Shown: positions 18,774 to 28,358 of the stretch, piece by piece
Numbering within the stretch: the stretch's first letter is position 1
Layout of the letters: each line of letters starts with the position of its first letter
Origin: Variovorax sp. CAN15
GTDB lineage: Bacteria; Pseudomonadota; Gammaproteobacteria; Burkholderiales; Burkholderiaceae_C
NCBI RefSeq assembly: GCF_030462475.1
Contig: NZ_JASMRZ010000007.1
Coordinates: 137,231 to 181,307 of the forward strand
Direction of reading: 5' to 3'
DNA: 44,077 nucleotides
Translations under genes and position numbers: made by a program
The notes under the pieces: generated by a model
Seen by the model: only the letters and a program-made list of their open reading frames with translations
Database searches by the model: none
Told to the model about the DNA's origin: nothing

Positions 18774-19655
18774 TCAGTACTGCACCTTCTTCTCTACGTA
18801 GCGGAACTGCACGATCGTCAGCGCGATGACGATCACCATCAGCACCACCGACTGGGCCGCGGCGCCGCCGAAGTCCATGCCGCGGAAGCCGTCGAAGTAC
18901 ACGCGGTAGACCAGCGTGGAGGTGTCCTTGCCGGGGCCGCCCTGGGTGGTGGCGTCAATGATCGCGAAGGTGTCGAAGAAGGCGTACACCATGTTGATCA
19001 CCAGCAGGAAGAAGGTGGTGGGCGTCAGCAGCGGGAACTGGATGGTCCAGAAGCGGCGCATCGGACGCGCGCCGTCCATGGCGGCGGCCTCGATCAGCGA
19101 CTTGGGGATCGACTGCAGGCCGGCCAGGAAGAACAGGAAGTTGTAGGAAATCTGCTTCCAGACCGCGGCCATCACGACCAGGGCCATGGCATGGTCGCCG
19201 TTGAGCAGGTGGTTCCAGTTGAAGCCGACCTTGCGCAGCGCATAGGAGACGATGCCGATGGAGGACGAGAACATGAACGACCACAGCAGGCCGGTGACCA
19301 CCGGTGCCACCGCGTACGGCAGGATCAGCACGCTGCGATAGAAGCGCGTGCCGGTCACCACGCGGTCGGCAAACACCGCCAGCAGCAGGGCGATGCTCAG
19401 GCCCAGCACCGTCACCAGCACCGAGAAGACGATGGTGGTCTGGAACGAGGCCAGGTAGGTGCTGTCGTTCCACAGCGTAGCGAAGTTGTCGAAACCGACC
19501 CACGTCACCGAGTTGCCGAAGGCGTCCTGCTGCTGCAGCGACTGCACCAGCGCCTGGCCGGCTGGCCAGAAGAAGAAGACGCCGACGATGATCAGCTGCG
19601 GCGCCAGCAATACCCAGGGCAGCCAGTTCGAACGAAAGATGACGCGTTTTTCCAT
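18774..19655 (-). CDS. ugpA: sn-Glycerol-3-phosphate ABC importer permease UgpA
   Basis: The 293-residue membrane protein pairs with UgpE. It starts [21 protein letters not shown], and the ATPase-contact loop appears as [18 protein letters not shown], with six predicted helices. The upstream mRNA reads CUUCCUCUCCU before the AUG, so no Shine-Dalgarno sequence is visible, unlike ugpB and ugpE. About 130 bases with a strong hairpin separate it from ugpB, which would let the binding protein be made in excess over the membrane subunits. Confidence 0.94.
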   Translation of the reverse strand: MEKRVIFRSNWLPWVLLAPQLIIVGVFFFWPAGQALVQSLQQQDAFGNSVTWVGFDNFATLWNDSTYLASFQTTIVFSVLVTVLGLSIALLLAVFADRVVTGTRFYRSVLILPYAVAPVVTGLLWSFMFSSSIGIVSYALRKVGFNWNHLLNGDHAMALVVMAAVWKQISYNFLFFLAGLQSIPKSLIEAAAMDGARPMRRFWTIQFPLLTPTTFFLLVINMVYAFFDTFAIIDATTQGGPGKDTSTLVYRVYFDGFRGMDFGGAAAQSVVLMVIVIALTIVQFRYVEKKVQY

Positions 19656-19698
19656 AGGAGAGGAAGGTTCAGGTCACGGACACACTAAATAAGCAAAC

Positions 19699-19726
19699 AG
19701 CCAGGACTGCACGAGGCAGCCTGGCT
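19699..19726 (-). terminator. Hairpin between ugpB and ugpA, likely attenuator
   Basis: AGCCAGG (19699-19705) pairs with CCTGGCT (19720-19726), and CTGC (19707-19710) with GCAG (19716-19719), with one bulged base: an 11-pair stem. In the direction of transcription it is followed by GTTTGCTTATTT, partly U-rich. Partial termination or 3'-end protection of ugpB mRNA would explain a higher level of the binding protein. Confidence 0.6.
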
Positions 19727-19784
19727 TGTGGCGGGTCAAACGAACCGAAACGAACATTCGTTCGCGCCGGTCCGGGTGTGGAGC

Positions 19785-21098
19785 TTACTTGTTTGCGGCC
19801 TGGAACTTCACCAAAAGTTCGTTTCCGCGCTTTACGGCGCTGTCCAGGGCTTCCTTCGGGGTCTTCTTGCCGGTCCAGATCTGCTCGGTTTCCTCGTCCT
19901 CAATGGCGCGGATCTGGGGCAGGTTGCCCAGGCGCACGCCACGCGACTTGTCTGTAGTCTTCTTGATCATCTGGTTCACCGCCACGTCGGTGCCCGGGTT
20001 TTCCTTGTAGAAGCCGGTCTTCTCGGTCAGCTCGTAGGCGGCCGTGGTGATCGGCAGGTAGCCGGTGCGCATGTGGCTTTCCGACTGAACCTTGGGGCTC
20101 GACAGGAAATTGAAGAACGCGGCCACGCCCTTGTAGTTGGCGGCCGGCTTGCCCGACATCACCCAGAGACTCGCGCCGCCGACGATGGTGTTCTGCGGAG
20201 CGCCCTGCACATCCGGGTAGTAGGGCAGCGCCGATTCGGCGAACTTGAACTTGGCGTCGCGCTTCACGCTGGCGTAGCTGCCCGACGAGCCGATGAACAT
20301 CGCGCACTCACCCGAGGTGAACGAGGTGATCGGCTTGCTGGCGCGGCCCTTGTAGACGAACAGGCCTTGCTTGGACATGTTGGCCAGGTTCTCGAAGTGG
20401 CGAACGTGCAGCGGCGAGTTGAACTCCAGACGGGCGTCGAGGCCGCCGAAGCCGTTGTTCTTGGTCGCGTACGAGGTGTTGTGCCAGGCCGAAAAGCTCT
20501 CGAGCTGCGCCCAGCTCATCCACGAGGTGGTGAAGGGGCACTGGCTGCCGCTGGCCTTGAGCTTGGCTGCCGCGGAGACCACTTCGGGCCAGGTGGCGGG
20601 AGCCTTCTCGGGGTCGAGGCCGGCGTTCTTGAAGGCGTCCTTGTTGTAATAGAACACCGTCGTCGAGCTGTTGAACGGGAACGACAGCATCTGGCCGTTG
20701 GGAGCGGTGTAGTAACCGGCCACCGCGGGGATGTAGGCCTTGGGGTCGAACTTCTGGCCGCCTTCCTTCATGACGTCGGCCACAGGCTTGATGGCGCCCT
20801 TGGAATACATCATGGTGGCAGTGCCCACTTCGAACACCTGCAGGATGTCGGGCGCGTTGCCCGAGCGGAAGGCCGCGATACCGGCGGCCATCGACTGGTC
20901 GTATTCGCCCTTGTAGGTGGGCACGACTTTGTAATCTTTCTGGCTCTCGTTGAACTGCTTGGCAAGGTCGTTGACCCAGTCGTTGAGGGCACCGTCCATC
21001 GAGTGCCACCACTGGATCTCGGTCTGGGCCTGGGCAAGGGCTGGCACAGCCAGGGCGGTGGCCAGCGCAGAGGCGATGGCGAGCGTCTTGAAGCGCAT
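19785..21098 (-). CDS. ugpB: Periplasmic sn-glycerol-3-phosphate binding protein
   Basis: UgpB captures glycerol-3-phosphate and glycerophosphodiesters in the periplasm. The 437-residue protein has a Sec signal (MRFKTLAIASALATALAVPALAQA, about 24 residues), then EIQWWHSMDGALNDWVNDLA, a characteristic UgpB opening, and VPTYKGEYDQSM, FPFNSSTTVFYYNKDAF, IGGSDIM-like substitutes such as MFIGSSGSYA and GGASLWVMSG. A good ribosome site (CAGGAG) precedes the ATG. It is first in the ugpBAECQ operon and divergent from serA. In E. coli the operon answers to phosphate limitation through PhoB; I could not find a convincing Pho box here. Confidence 0.95.
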   Translation of the reverse strand: MRFKTLAIASALATALAVPALAQAQTEIQWWHSMDGALNDWVNDLAKQFNESQKDYKVVPTYKGEYDQSMAAGIAAFRSGNAPDILQVFEVGTATMMYSKGAIKPVADVMKEGGQKFDPKAYIPAVAGYYTAPNGQMLSFPFNSSTTVFYYNKDAFKNAGLDPEKAPATWPEVVSAAAKLKASGSQCPFTTSWMSWAQLESFSAWHNTSYATKNNGFGGLDARLEFNSPLHVRHFENLANMSKQGLFVYKGRASKPITSFTSGECAMFIGSSGSYASVKRDAKFKFAESALPYYPDVQGAPQNTIVGGASLWVMSGKPAANYKGVAAFFNFLSSPKVQSESHMRTGYLPITTAAYELTEKTGFYKENPGTDVAVNQMIKKTTDKSRGVRLGNLPQIRAIEDEETEQIWTGKKTPKEALDSAVKRGNELLVKFQAANK

Positions 21099-21128
21099 AG
21101 GACTCCTGTAGGGAAAAGTAAACCGGCG

Positions 21129-21134
21129 ATATTA
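21129..21134 (-). promoter_or_regulatory. Possible -10 box for ugpB, beside an inverted repeat
   Basis: Read leftward, TAATAT stands at 21134-21129, which would place transcription start about 24 bases before the ugpB ATG. Immediately upstream is a near-palindrome, GTTAC-N4-GTGAC (21136-21149), that could be a regulator site. The -35 region is a poor match. The rest of the gap to serA (to 21322) holds a perfect ATGCTAGCAT palindrome at 21256-21265 and nothing else I can name. Confidence 0.35.
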
Positions 21135-21322
21135 GGTTACATACGTGACGGTTCTGCGGCTTTGTCGCACGGAGTGCACACGGCGAGAAACCCGGGTAAA
21201 CCCCCTTGGCCGGTGAAGAACAGGCCCTTCGGGCACCTGCTTGCTGCGCCGCACCATGCTAGCATCGCCCTCCCTTTTTCGGCCTAGCCTGTCGCCGTGG
21301 CCGGGGCTTCCAAGAGACCTCC

Positions 21323-22555
21323 ATGAGCAGCAAAACCTCCCTCGACAAAAGCAGGATCAAGTTCCTCTTGCTCGAAGGCATCCACCCCTCGGCCGTGGAG
21401 GTGCTGCGCGCCGCCGGCTACACCAACATCGAGTCGCTGCCGGGCGCTCTGCCCGATGCCGAACTGAAGGAAAAGATCGCCGACGTGCATTTCCTGGGCA
21501 TCCGCTCGCGCACCCAGCTCACGGCCGACGTGTTCGCCGCGGCACACAAGCTGGTGGCGGCGGGCTGCTTCTGCATCGGCACCAACCAGGTCGACCTGGA
21601 AGCCGCCCGCGAGCATGGCGTGGCGGTGTTCAACGCACCGTACTCCAACACCCGCTCGGTGGCCGAGCTGGTGCTGGCCGAAGCCATCCTGCTGCTGCGC
21701 GGCGTGCCCGAGAAGAGCGCGGTGGCGCATCGCGGCGGCTGGCTCAAGTCGGCCGAGAACGCGTTCGAAATCCGCGGCAAGACGCTGGGCATCGTGGGCT
21801 ACGGCTCGATCGGCGCGCAGCTGTCGGTGCTGGCCGAGGCGCTGGGCATGCACGTGGCTTTCTACGACGTGGTCACCAAGCTGCCGCTGGGCAATGCGCG
21901 CCAGGTGCGCGAGCTGCACCAACTGCTGGCACAGAGCGACATCGTGACGCTGCACGTGCCCGAGACGCAGGCCACCCAGTGGATGATCGGCGCGGCCGAG
22001 ATCGCGGCGATGAAGCCCGGCGCCATTCTCATCAACGCCTCGCGCGGCACGGTGGTCGAGATCGATCCGCTGGCCGAGGCCCTGAAGGCCCGCAAGCTGC
22101 TGGGCGCCGCCATCGACGTGTTTCCGGTGGAGCCGCGCAGCAACAAGGACGAGTTCCTGTCGCCGCTGCGGGGCCTCGACAACGTGATCCTGACGCCCCA
22201 CATCGGCGGCTCGACCATGGAGGCGCAGGCCAACATCGGGCTGGAAGTGGCGGAAAAGCTGGTCAAGTACAGCGACAACGGCACCTCGACCTCGTCGGTC
22301 AACTTCCCCGAAGTGGCGCTGCCGGCGCACCCGGGCAAGCACCGGCTGCTGCATGTGCACCGCAACGTGCCGGGCGTGCTGTCGGAGATCAACAAGATCT
22401 TCTCGGACAACCACATCAACATCTCCTCGCAGTTCCTGCAGACCAACGAGAAGATCGGCTACGTGGTGATGGACATCGACGCGGCCTCTTCCGACCTGGC
22501 GCTGGAGAAGCTGGCGAAGGTGGGCGGGACGATCCGCAGCCGCGTGCTGTTCTGA
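21323..22555 (+). CDS. serA: D-3-phosphoglycerate dehydrogenase
   Basis: SerA oxidises 3-phosphoglycerate to 3-phosphohydroxypyruvate with NAD, the first step of serine synthesis. The 410-residue protein has the same length as E. coli SerA and matches it throughout: [47 protein letters not shown], the NAD-binding [22 protein letters not shown] and [12 protein letters not shown] with the catalytic His. The last 75 residues form an ACT domain ([19 protein letters not shown]), which in E. coli binds serine for feedback inhibition. A strong hairpin follows the stop directly. Confidence 0.97.
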   Translation: MSSKTSLDKSRIKFLLLEGIHPSAVEVLRAAGYTNIESLPGALPDAELKEKIADVHFLGIRSRTQLTADVFAAAHKLVAAGCFCIGTNQVDLEAAREHGVAVFNAPYSNTRSVAELVLAEAILLLRGVPEKSAVAHRGGWLKSAENAFEIRGKTLGIVGYGSIGAQLSVLAEALGMHVAFYDVVTKLPLGNARQVRELHQLLAQSDIVTLHVPETQATQWMIGAAEIAAMKPGAILINASRGTVVEIDPLAEALKARKLLGAAIDVFPVEPRSNKDEFLSPLRGLDNVILTPHIGGSTMEAQANIGLEVAEKLVKYSDNGTSTSSVNFPEVALPAHPGKHRLLHVHRNVPGVLSEINKIFSDNHINISSQFLQTNEKIGYVVMDIDAASSDLALEKLAKVGGTIRSRVLF

Positions 22556-22584
22556 CCCTTCCGCCGGCGATGCCGGGGGAAGGG
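22556..22584 (+). terminator. Hairpin directly after serA stop
   Basis: CCCTTCC (22556-22562) pairs with GGAAGGG (22578-22584) and CCGGC (22564-22568) with GCCGG (22572-22576), a 12-pair stem with one G-G mismatch and a three-base loop. It starts on the base after the serA stop. The T-run of a classical terminator is missing, so it may work with Rho or as an mRNA 3'-end stabiliser. Confidence 0.55.
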
Positions 22585-22654
22585 CTCCCCCGGGAAGCCG
22601 CGCCTGCCGCAAGGCCGCAACAGACACCGCGCGGCAAGACTCCAGGCGCTGCAA

Positions 22655-22660
22655 TAAAAT
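22655..22660 (+). promoter_or_regulatory. Possible -10 box upstream of the FAD/Fe-S oxidoreductase gene
   Basis: TAAAAT stands in a GC-rich gap, 49 bases before the ATG at 22710. No good -35 element is seen at the matching distance. The call rests on its AT-richness and position only. Confidence 0.3.
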
Positions 22661-22709
22661 CCCCAGCCCGGCTATGGGCGCGCAGCGCCCGGCCGAGGCG
22701 CCCCACCCG

Positions 22710-25700
22710 ATGAATGCTCCGACCGCGTTGAACACGCTGTTGTCGCAGGCCGCAGAGCCTGCACGACTGCGCGAGATCCCGTACAACTACACCAGCTTTT
22801 CCGATCGCGAGATCGTGATTCGCCTCCTTGGCGAACGCGGCTGGGAACTGCTGCAGACCCTGCGCGCCGAGCGCCGCACTGGCCGGTCGGCGCGCATGCT
22901 CTACGAGGTGCTCGGCGACATCTGGGTGGTCCAGCGCAACCCGTACCTCGTCGACGACCTGCTCGACAACCCGCGCCGCCGCGGCCAGCTGGTCGATGCC
23001 CTCAGGCACCGCCTGGCCGAGGTGCAGAAGCGCCGCACCCCCGACAGCGACCTGCCGCGCGACCAGCTCGTGGGCGAACTCACCGGCCTCGTGGGCGATG
23101 CGGTGGCTGCCTTCGACACCAAGTTCCGCGACGTCGCCGCCCTGCGCCGCAAGGCCACGCGCGTGCTGGGCCGGCTCACCGCCAAGGACAACATCAAGTT
23201 CGACGGCCTCTCGCGCGTTGCCCACGTCACCGACGCCACCGACTGGCGCGTGGAGTACCCCTTCGTCGTGCTGTGCCCCGACACCGAGGCCGAGATGGCG
23301 CTGCTGGTGAAGGGCTGCATCGAGCTGGGCCTGACCATCATTCCGCGCGGAGGCGGCACCGGCTACACCGGCGGAGCCATTCCGCTGACCTGGAACAGCG
23401 TCGTCATCAACACCGAGAAGCTCGAGGCGATGACCGAGGTCGAGCACGTCGCGCTGCCCGGCCTGGCCGACCCGGTGCCGACCATCTGGACCGAAGCCGG
23501 CGTGGTCACGCAGCGCGTGGCCGACGCGGCCGAGCGCGCGGGCTTCGTCTTCGCGGTCGACCCGACCTCCGCCGAGGCCTCGTGCGTGGGCGGCAATGTC
23601 GCCATGAACGCGGGCGGCAAGAAGGCCGTGCTGTGGGGCACGGCGCTCGACAACCTGGCTTCGTGGCGCATGGTCACGCCCCAGGCCGAGTGGCTCGAAG
23701 TCACGCGCATCGGCCACAACCTCGGCAAGATCCACGACGCCGAGAGCGCTGTGTTCGAGCTGCAGTACTACGCGGCTGATGGCAAGACCAAGCTGCGCAG
23801 CGAGCGCCTCGAAATCCCGGGGCGCACCTTCCGCAAGGAAGGCCTCGGCAAGGACGTGACCGACAAGTTCCTCTCGGGCCTGCCTGGCATCCAGAAGGAA
23901 GGCTGCGACGGCCTCATCACCAGCTGCCGCTGGGTGGTGCACCGCATGCCGGCGCACACCCGCACCGTCTGCCTCGAATTCTTCGGCAACGCGAAGGACG
24001 CGGTGCCCAGCATCGTCGAGATCAAGGACTTCATGTTCGCCGAGCAGAAGCGCTCGGGCGTGCTGCTGGCCGGCCTGGAGCACCTGGACGACCGCTACCT
24101 GAAGGCCGTGGGCTACGCCACCAAGTCGAAGAAGCACGGCGGCCTGCCGAAGATGGTGCTGTTCGGCGACATCGCGGGCGACGACGCCGACGCGGTGGCG
24201 CGCGTCACCTCCGAGGTGGTGCGCATCGCCAACTCGCGCAGCGGCGAAGGCTTCATCGCCATCAGCCCCGAGGCGCGCAAGAAGTTCTGGCTGGATCGCA
24301 AGCGCACGGCCGCCATCAGCCGCCATACCAACGCCTTCAAGATCAACGAAGACGTGGTGATCCCGCTGCCACGCATGGCCGAGTACAGCGACGGCATCGA
24401 GCGCATCAACATCGAGCTGTCGCTGCAGAACAAGCTCGCGCTCACCGACGAGCTCGAAGCCTTCCTCACACGCGGCAACCTGCCGCTGGGCAAGACCGAC
24501 GACGCGCACGAGATTCCCGCCGCCGAGCTGCTGGAAGACCGCGTTGCGCAGGCCGTGGCGCTGGTGCAGGAAACGCGCGCGCTGTGGGCCGGCTGGCTGC
24601 AGAACGTCGACACGCTGTTCCCGCAGCTGCAGGACCACTCCCTGCGCGCGAGCTGGAAGACCCAGCTGCGCCAGCCGCTGCAGGCCATCTTCACGGGCGC
24701 CGAGTTCGCACCGATCCTGGCGGAGTGCACGGCCATCCACAAGCGCGTGCTCAAGGGCCGCGTGTGGGTCGCGCTGCACATGCACGCGGGCGACGGCAAC
24801 GTGCACACCAACATTCCCGTCAACAGCGACAACTACGACATGCTGCAGACCGCGCATGCCGCGGTGGTGCGCATCATGGCGCTGGCGCGCAGCCTCGACG
24901 GCGTGATCTCCGGCGAGCACGGTATCGGCATCACCAAGCTCGAATTCCTGAGCGACGAGGAACTGCGCCCCTTCACCGAATACAAGGCCAAGGTCGACCC
25001 CGAGGGCCGCTTCAACAAGGGCAAGCTGCTGCGAGCGCCCGCCGGCAAGCCCGAGACGCTGCATGCCGACCTGACCAACGCCTACACGCCGAGCTTCGGC
25101 CTCATGGGGCACGAGTCGCTGATCATGCAGCAGAGCGACATCGGCGACATCGCCAACAGCGTGAAGGACTGCCTGCGCTGCGGCAAGTGCAAGCCGGTGT
25201 GCGCCACGCACGTGCCGCGCGCCAACCTGCTGTACAGCCCGCGCAACAAGATTCTCGCGACCTCGCTGCTGGTGGAGGCCTTCCTCTACGAGGAGCAGAC
25301 CCGGCGCGGCGTGAGCATCAAGCACTGGGAGGAGTTCGAGGACGTGGCCGACCACTGCACCGTGTGCCACAAGTGCCTCACGCCCTGCCCGGTGAAGATC
25401 GACTTCGGCGACGTGTCGATGAACATGCGCAACCTGCTGCGCAAGATGGGCCAGAAGAGCTTCCGTCCCGGCAACGCGGCCGCGATGTTCTTCCTGAACG
25501 CGACCAATCCGCAGACCATCAAGGCGGTGCGCGCGGGCATGGTGGGCATCGGCTTCAAGGCGCAGCGCATGGCCAACGACCTGCTGCGCGGCCTTGCGAA
25601 GAAGCAGACTTCCGCGCCGCCGGCCTCGCTGGGGCCGGCTCCGGTGAAGGAGCAGGTGATCCACTTCATCAACAAGAAGATGCCGGGCAACCTGCCGAAG

Positions 25701-26588
25701 AAGACGGCGCGCGCGCTGCTCGACATCGAGGACGCGGACTACGTGCCGATCATCCGCAACCCGAAGGCGACCACCTCCGAGACCGAGGCGGTCTTCTACT
25801 TCCCGGGCTGCGGCTCGGAGCGGCTGTTCTCGCAGGTAGGCTTGGCGACGCAGGCGATGCTCTGGCATGCGGGCGTGCAGACCGTTCTGCCGCCGGGCTA
25901 CCTGTGCTGCGGCTACCCGCAGCGCGGCAGCGGCCAGTTCGACAAGGCCGAGAAGATGATCACGGACAACCGCGTGCTCTTCCACCGTGTGGCCAACACG
26001 CTCAACTACCTCGACATCAAGACGGTGGTGGTGAGCTGCGGCACCTGCTACGACCAGCTGCAGGGCTACCAGTTCGACAAGATCTTCCCGGGCTGCCGGA
26101 TCATCGACATCCACGAGTACCTGCTCGAAAAGGGCATCACGCTCGCCGGTGCGGCAGGCGGCGGCTACCTGTACCACGACCCCTGCCATTCGCCGATGAA
26201 GCAGCAGGACCCGATGAAGACCGTGAAGGCGCTGGTCGGCGACAACGTGCTCAAGAACGACCGCTGCTGCGGCGAGTCGGGCACGCTGGGCGTGTCGCGG
26301 CCCGACATCTCGACGCAGATCCGCTTCCGCAAGGAAGAGGAACTGAAGAAGGGCGAGGCCGCGCTGCGCGATGCCGGCAAGGTCGGCGAGAAGGACAACG
26401 TGAAGATCCTCACCAGCTGCCCGAGCTGCCTGCAGGGCCTTTCGCGCTACGGCAACGACCTGAACAACGGGCTGCTCGAAGCCGATTACATCGTGGTCGA
26501 AATGGCCAACAAGATCCTCGGCGAAGACTGGATGCCGAACTACGTGGAAGCTGCCAACCGGGGCGGCATCGAGCGGGTGCTGGTGTGA
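22710..26588 (+). CDS. Large FAD-linked oxidoreductase fused to Fe-S and CCG domains
   Basis: The 1292-residue protein joins, in one chain, parts that are often separate subunits of glycolate or D-lactate dehydrogenases. An N-terminal region (about 1-190, probably DUF3683) is followed by a PCMH-type FAD-binding domain ([16 protein letters not shown] at about 211; [15 protein letters not shown] at about 290), a C-terminal FAD-oxidase part ([12 protein letters not shown] at about 690; [15 protein letters not shown] at about 730), two cluster motifs ([11 protein letters not shown] at about 820 and [13 protein letters not shown] at about 882) and two CCG domains ([10 protein letters not shown] about 1066, SCGTCYDQL about 1110, HDPCHSP about 1153, CCGESGTLG about 1185). 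It probably oxidises a 2-hydroxy acid and passes electrons to quinone; the substrate is unknown. GTGA overlap with the next gene. Confidence 0.9.
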   Translation: MNAPTALNTLLSQAAEPARLREIPYNYTSFSDREIVIRLLGERGWELLQTLRAERRTGRSARMLYEVLGDIWVVQRNPYLVDDLLDNPRRRGQLVDALRHRLAEVQKRRTPDSDLPRDQLVGELTGLVGDAVAAFDTKFRDVAALRRKATRVLGRLTAKDNIKFDGLSRVAHVTDATDWRVEYPFVVLCPDTEAEMALLVKGCIELGLTIIPRGGGTGYTGGAIPLTWNSVVINTEKLEAMTEVEHVALPGLADPVPTIWTEAGVVTQRVADAAERAGFVFAVDPTSAEASCVGGNVAMNAGGKKAVLWGTALDNLASWRMVTPQAEWLEVTRIGHNLGKIHDAESAVFELQYYAADGKTKLRSERLEIPGRTFRKEGLGKDVTDKFLSGLPGIQKEGCDGLITSCRWVVHRMPAHTRTVCLEFFGNAKDAVPSIVEIKDFMFAEQKRSGVLLAGLEHLDDRYLKAVGYATKSKKHGGLPKMVLFGDIAGDDADAVARVTSEVVRIANSRSGEGFIAISPEARKKFWLDRKRTAAISRHTNAFKINEDVVIPLPRMAEYSDGIERINIELSLQNKLALTDELEAFLTRGNLPLGKTDDAHEIPAAELLEDRVAQAVALVQETRALWAGWLQNVDTLFPQLQDHSLRASWKTQLRQPLQAIFTGAEFAPILAECTAIHKRVLKGRVWVALHMHAGDGNVHTNIPVNSDNYDMLQTAHAAVVRIMALARSLDGVISGEHGIGITKLEFLSDEELRPFTEYKAKVDPEGRFNKGKLLRAPAGKPETLHADLTNAYTPSFGLMGHESLIMQQSDIGDIANSVKDCLRCGKCKPVCATHVPRANLLYSPRNKILATSLLVEAFLYEEQTRRGVSIKHWEEFEDVADHCTVCHKCLTPCPVKIDFGDVSMNMRNLLRKMGQKSFRPGNAAAMFFLNATNPQTIKAVRAGMVGIGFKAQRMANDLLRGLAKKQTSAPPASLGPAPVKEQVIHFINKKMPGNLPKKTARALLDIEDADYVPIIRNPKATTSETEAVFYFPGCGSERLFSQVGLATQAMLWHAGVQTVLPPGYLCCGYPQRGSGQFDKAEKMITDNRVLFHRVANTLNYLDIKTVVVSCGTCYDQLQGYQFDKIFPGCRIIDIHEYLLEKGITLAGAAGGGYLYHDPCHSPMKQQDPMKTVKALVGDNVLKNDRCCGESGTLGVSRPDISTQIRFRKEEELKKGEAALRDAGKVGEKDNVKILTSCPSCLQGLSRYGNDLNNGLLEADYIVVEMANKILGEDWMPNYVEAANRGGIERVLV

Positions 26589-27028
26589 CGGCGAAGGTGC
26601 AGGGCTGCGTGCTGTGCGAGGGCCTGGGCGGGCGCCTCGTGTTCGAGGGTGCGAAGTTGCGCGTGATCCATGCAGAGGAGGCGGGCTTCCCGGCCTTCTA
26701 TCGCGTGGTGTGGCGCGAGCACGCGCCCGAGTTCTCCGACCTCGACCCGGTCGATCGCGCGCTGTGCATGGAGGCCGTGACGGTGGTCGAGCAGTGCCTG
26801 CGCGAGCACCTGAAGCCGGCGAAGATCAACCTCGCCGCGCTCGGCAACATGGTGGCGCACCTGCACTGGCATGTGATCGCGCGCTTCTCGAACGACAGCC
26901 ATTTCCCGGGTTCGGTGTGGGCGCCGGTGCAGCGCGAGCGCAATGCGGCGCTCGAAGCGGACATCTCCGCGCACCTGCCGGCTGTCGAGGCTGCGATGAT
27001 CGAACGCTTGGGCAACAGGAGCTTCTGA
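26585..27028 (+). CDS. HIT-family hydrolase
   Basis: The 147-residue protein has the histidine-triad motif in [14 protein letters not shown], preceded by [13 protein letters not shown], and a substrate-binding region starting CVLCEG. HIT proteins hydrolyse or transfer nucleotide phosphates such as AMP-linked compounds. It starts at GTG 26585, inside the stop of the oxidoreductase gene (GTGA), and ends in a TGATG overlap with the DUF971 gene, so three genes are translationally chained. The frame extends far upstream inside the oxidoreductase gene, but that part is out-of-frame noise. Confidence 0.9.
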   Translation: MTAKVQGCVLCEGLGGRLVFEGAKLRVIHAEEAGFPAFYRVVWREHAPEFSDLDPVDRALCMEAVTVVEQCLREHLKPAKINLAALGNMVAHLHWHVIARFSNDSHFPGSVWAPVQRERNAALEADISAHLPAVEAAMIERLGNRSF

Positions 27029-27441
27029 TGGCAGGCTTGAAACCGGGCGCACCGACGCCGCAATCGATCACCGTGCACGGCCAGTCGCGCGTGCTCGAAG
27101 TGGGTTTCTCGGACGGCGCGACCTTCCGCATTCCCTTCGAGCTGATGCGCATCTATTCGCCATCGGCCGAGGTGCAGGGCCACGGACCGGGGCAGGAAGT
27201 GCTGCAGACGGGCAAGCGCGAGGTCGAGCTCGTCGAGCTCGAACCCGTGGGCAACTATGCGGTGCAGCCGACCTTCAGCGATGGGCACAACACGGGCATC
27301 TACTCGTGGGACCTGCTCTACGAACTGGGCGAGAAGCAGGCCGATCTGTGGGCAGCGTATGAAAGCCGCCTGGCCGAGGCCGGTGTCGATCGCGACGCGC
27401 CGATGATCGAGAAGGGCGGCCACGCCTGCGGCAGTCACTGA
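27028..27441 (+). CDS. DUF971-family protein
   Basis: The 137-residue protein matches the small DUF971 fold, which is also the N-terminal domain of gamma-butyrobetaine hydroxylase: SITVHGQSRVLEVGFSDGATF, IPFELMRIYSPSAEVQGHG and the C-terminal NTGIYSWDLLYELGEKQ are typical. No enzyme activity is known for the free-standing form. The C-terminus HACGSH could bind a metal, though it has only one Cys. An AGGAGC site precedes the ATG, which overlaps the HIT stop. The gene sits just before ubiE, a position I associate with betaproteobacteria, but its link to quinone synthesis is not established. Confidence 0.88.
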   Translation: MAGLKPGAPTPQSITVHGQSRVLEVGFSDGATFRIPFELMRIYSPSAEVQGHGPGQEVLQTGKREVELVELEPVGNYAVQPTFSDGHNTGIYSWDLLYELGEKQADLWAAYESRLAEAGVDRDAPMIEKGGHACGSH

Positions 27442-27446
27442 GCCTT

Positions 27447-27510
27447 GCGCGGAATCGCCCGAAAATCCGCGCGGTGCTATTGAAAAGATAGCCCTATGCC
27501 CAGAAAGGGC
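27447..27510 (+). other. Structured gap upstream of ubiE
   Basis: Just after the DUF971 stop, GCGCGGA (27447-27453) pairs with TCCGCGC (27466-27472). Next come GCTAT-N7-ATAGC (27476-27492) and GCCC...GGGC (27491-27510). The first may end transcription of the DUF971 operon. The second and third resemble a short motif after the YbhP-like gene near 39960 and may be part of a small dispersed repeat family. No T-run is present. Confidence 0.4.
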
Positions 27511-27592
27511 GGGACTGAAAAAGCAACAAATGTCCGCCGTGCGCGCGGGGTCGTCGACTTGATGTGAAGGCTTCCGGCCTAACATCGGTCGC

Positions 27593-28324
27593 ATGAGTAC
27601 CACACACTTCGGCTTCGAGACAGTCGACGAAAGCGAGAAGGCCCGCCGCGTTCGCGGTGTCTTCGATTCGGTCGCATCGCGCTACGACATCATGAACGAC
27701 CTGATGTCGGCCGGCCTGCACCGCGCCTGGAAGGCGTACACCGTCATGGTCGCGAACGTGGGCGAAGGCTCGCGCGTTCTCGACATCGCAGGCGGCACCG
27801 GCGACCTCGCACTGGCCTTCGCCAAGAAGGTCGGCGCCAGCGGCCAGGTGGTCCACACCGACATCAACGAGGCCATGCTGCGCACCGGCCGCGACCGCCT
27901 GATCGACGCCGGCGTGTCGCTGCCCACCATGGTCTGCGACGCGGAGAAACTGCCTTTCCCCGACAACCACTTCGACGTGGTCACGGTGGCCTTCGGCCTG
28001 CGCAACATGACGCACAAGGACGCCGCGCTCAAGGAGATGAACCGCGTGCTCAAGCCGCGCGGCAAGCTGCTGGTGCTCGAGTTCTCGAAGGTCGCGAAGC
28101 CGCTCGCGAAGGCCTACGACTGGTACTCCTTCAACGTGCTGCCAAGGCTGGGCAAGCTCGTGGCGGGAGACGACGCGAGCTATCGCTATCTCGCCGAATC
28201 GATCCGGATGCACCCCTCGCAGGAGGAGCTCAAGACCCTCATGAAAGAGGGCGGTTTCGGACATGTGGACTATCACAACATGACCGGGGGAATCGCTGCC
28301 CTCCATGTTGGAATCAAGTGTTGA
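27593..28324 (+). CDS. ubiE: Ubiquinone/menaquinone C-methyltransferase UbiE
   Basis: UbiE adds a methyl group from S-adenosylmethionine to the ring of the ubiquinone (and, where present, menaquinone) precursor. The 243-residue protein has the family opening [33 protein letters not shown] motif [36 protein letters not shown] and the C-terminal [17 protein letters not shown]. It is followed 34 bases later by a Tim44-like gene and then ubiJ and ubiB, forming a ubiquinone cluster. Confidence 0.97.
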   Translation: MSTTHFGFETVDESEKARRVRGVFDSVASRYDIMNDLMSAGLHRAWKAYTVMVANVGEGSRVLDIAGGTGDLALAFAKKVGASGQVVHTDINEAMLRTGRDRLIDAGVSLPTMVCDAEKLPFPDNHFDVVTVAFGLRNMTHKDAALKEMNRVLKPRGKLLVLEFSKVAKPLAKAYDWYSFNVLPRLGKLVAGDDASYRYLAESIRMHPSQEELKTLMKEGGFGHVDYHNMTGGIAALHVGIKC

Positions 28325-28358
28325 TGAAGCGATCTTTCGCTCGAGAGGAGACGACGAT

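Noticed and set aside
21256..21265. Perfect palindrome ATGCTAGCAT upstream of serA
   Set aside because: It is short, occurs once here and has no associated regulator or second site, so it is noted but not called an operator.
21099..21322. Pho box upstream of ugpB
   Set aside because: Only one half (CCGTCAC) resembles the PhoB repeat; the second half at the required spacing does not match.
22416..26189. Open frame of over 1250 codons opposite the FAD/Fe-S oxidoreductase gene
   Set aside because: It is antisense to a gene with clear domains; its translation is Ala/Arg/His/Val-rich without recognisable motifs, as expected from GC-biased third codon positions.
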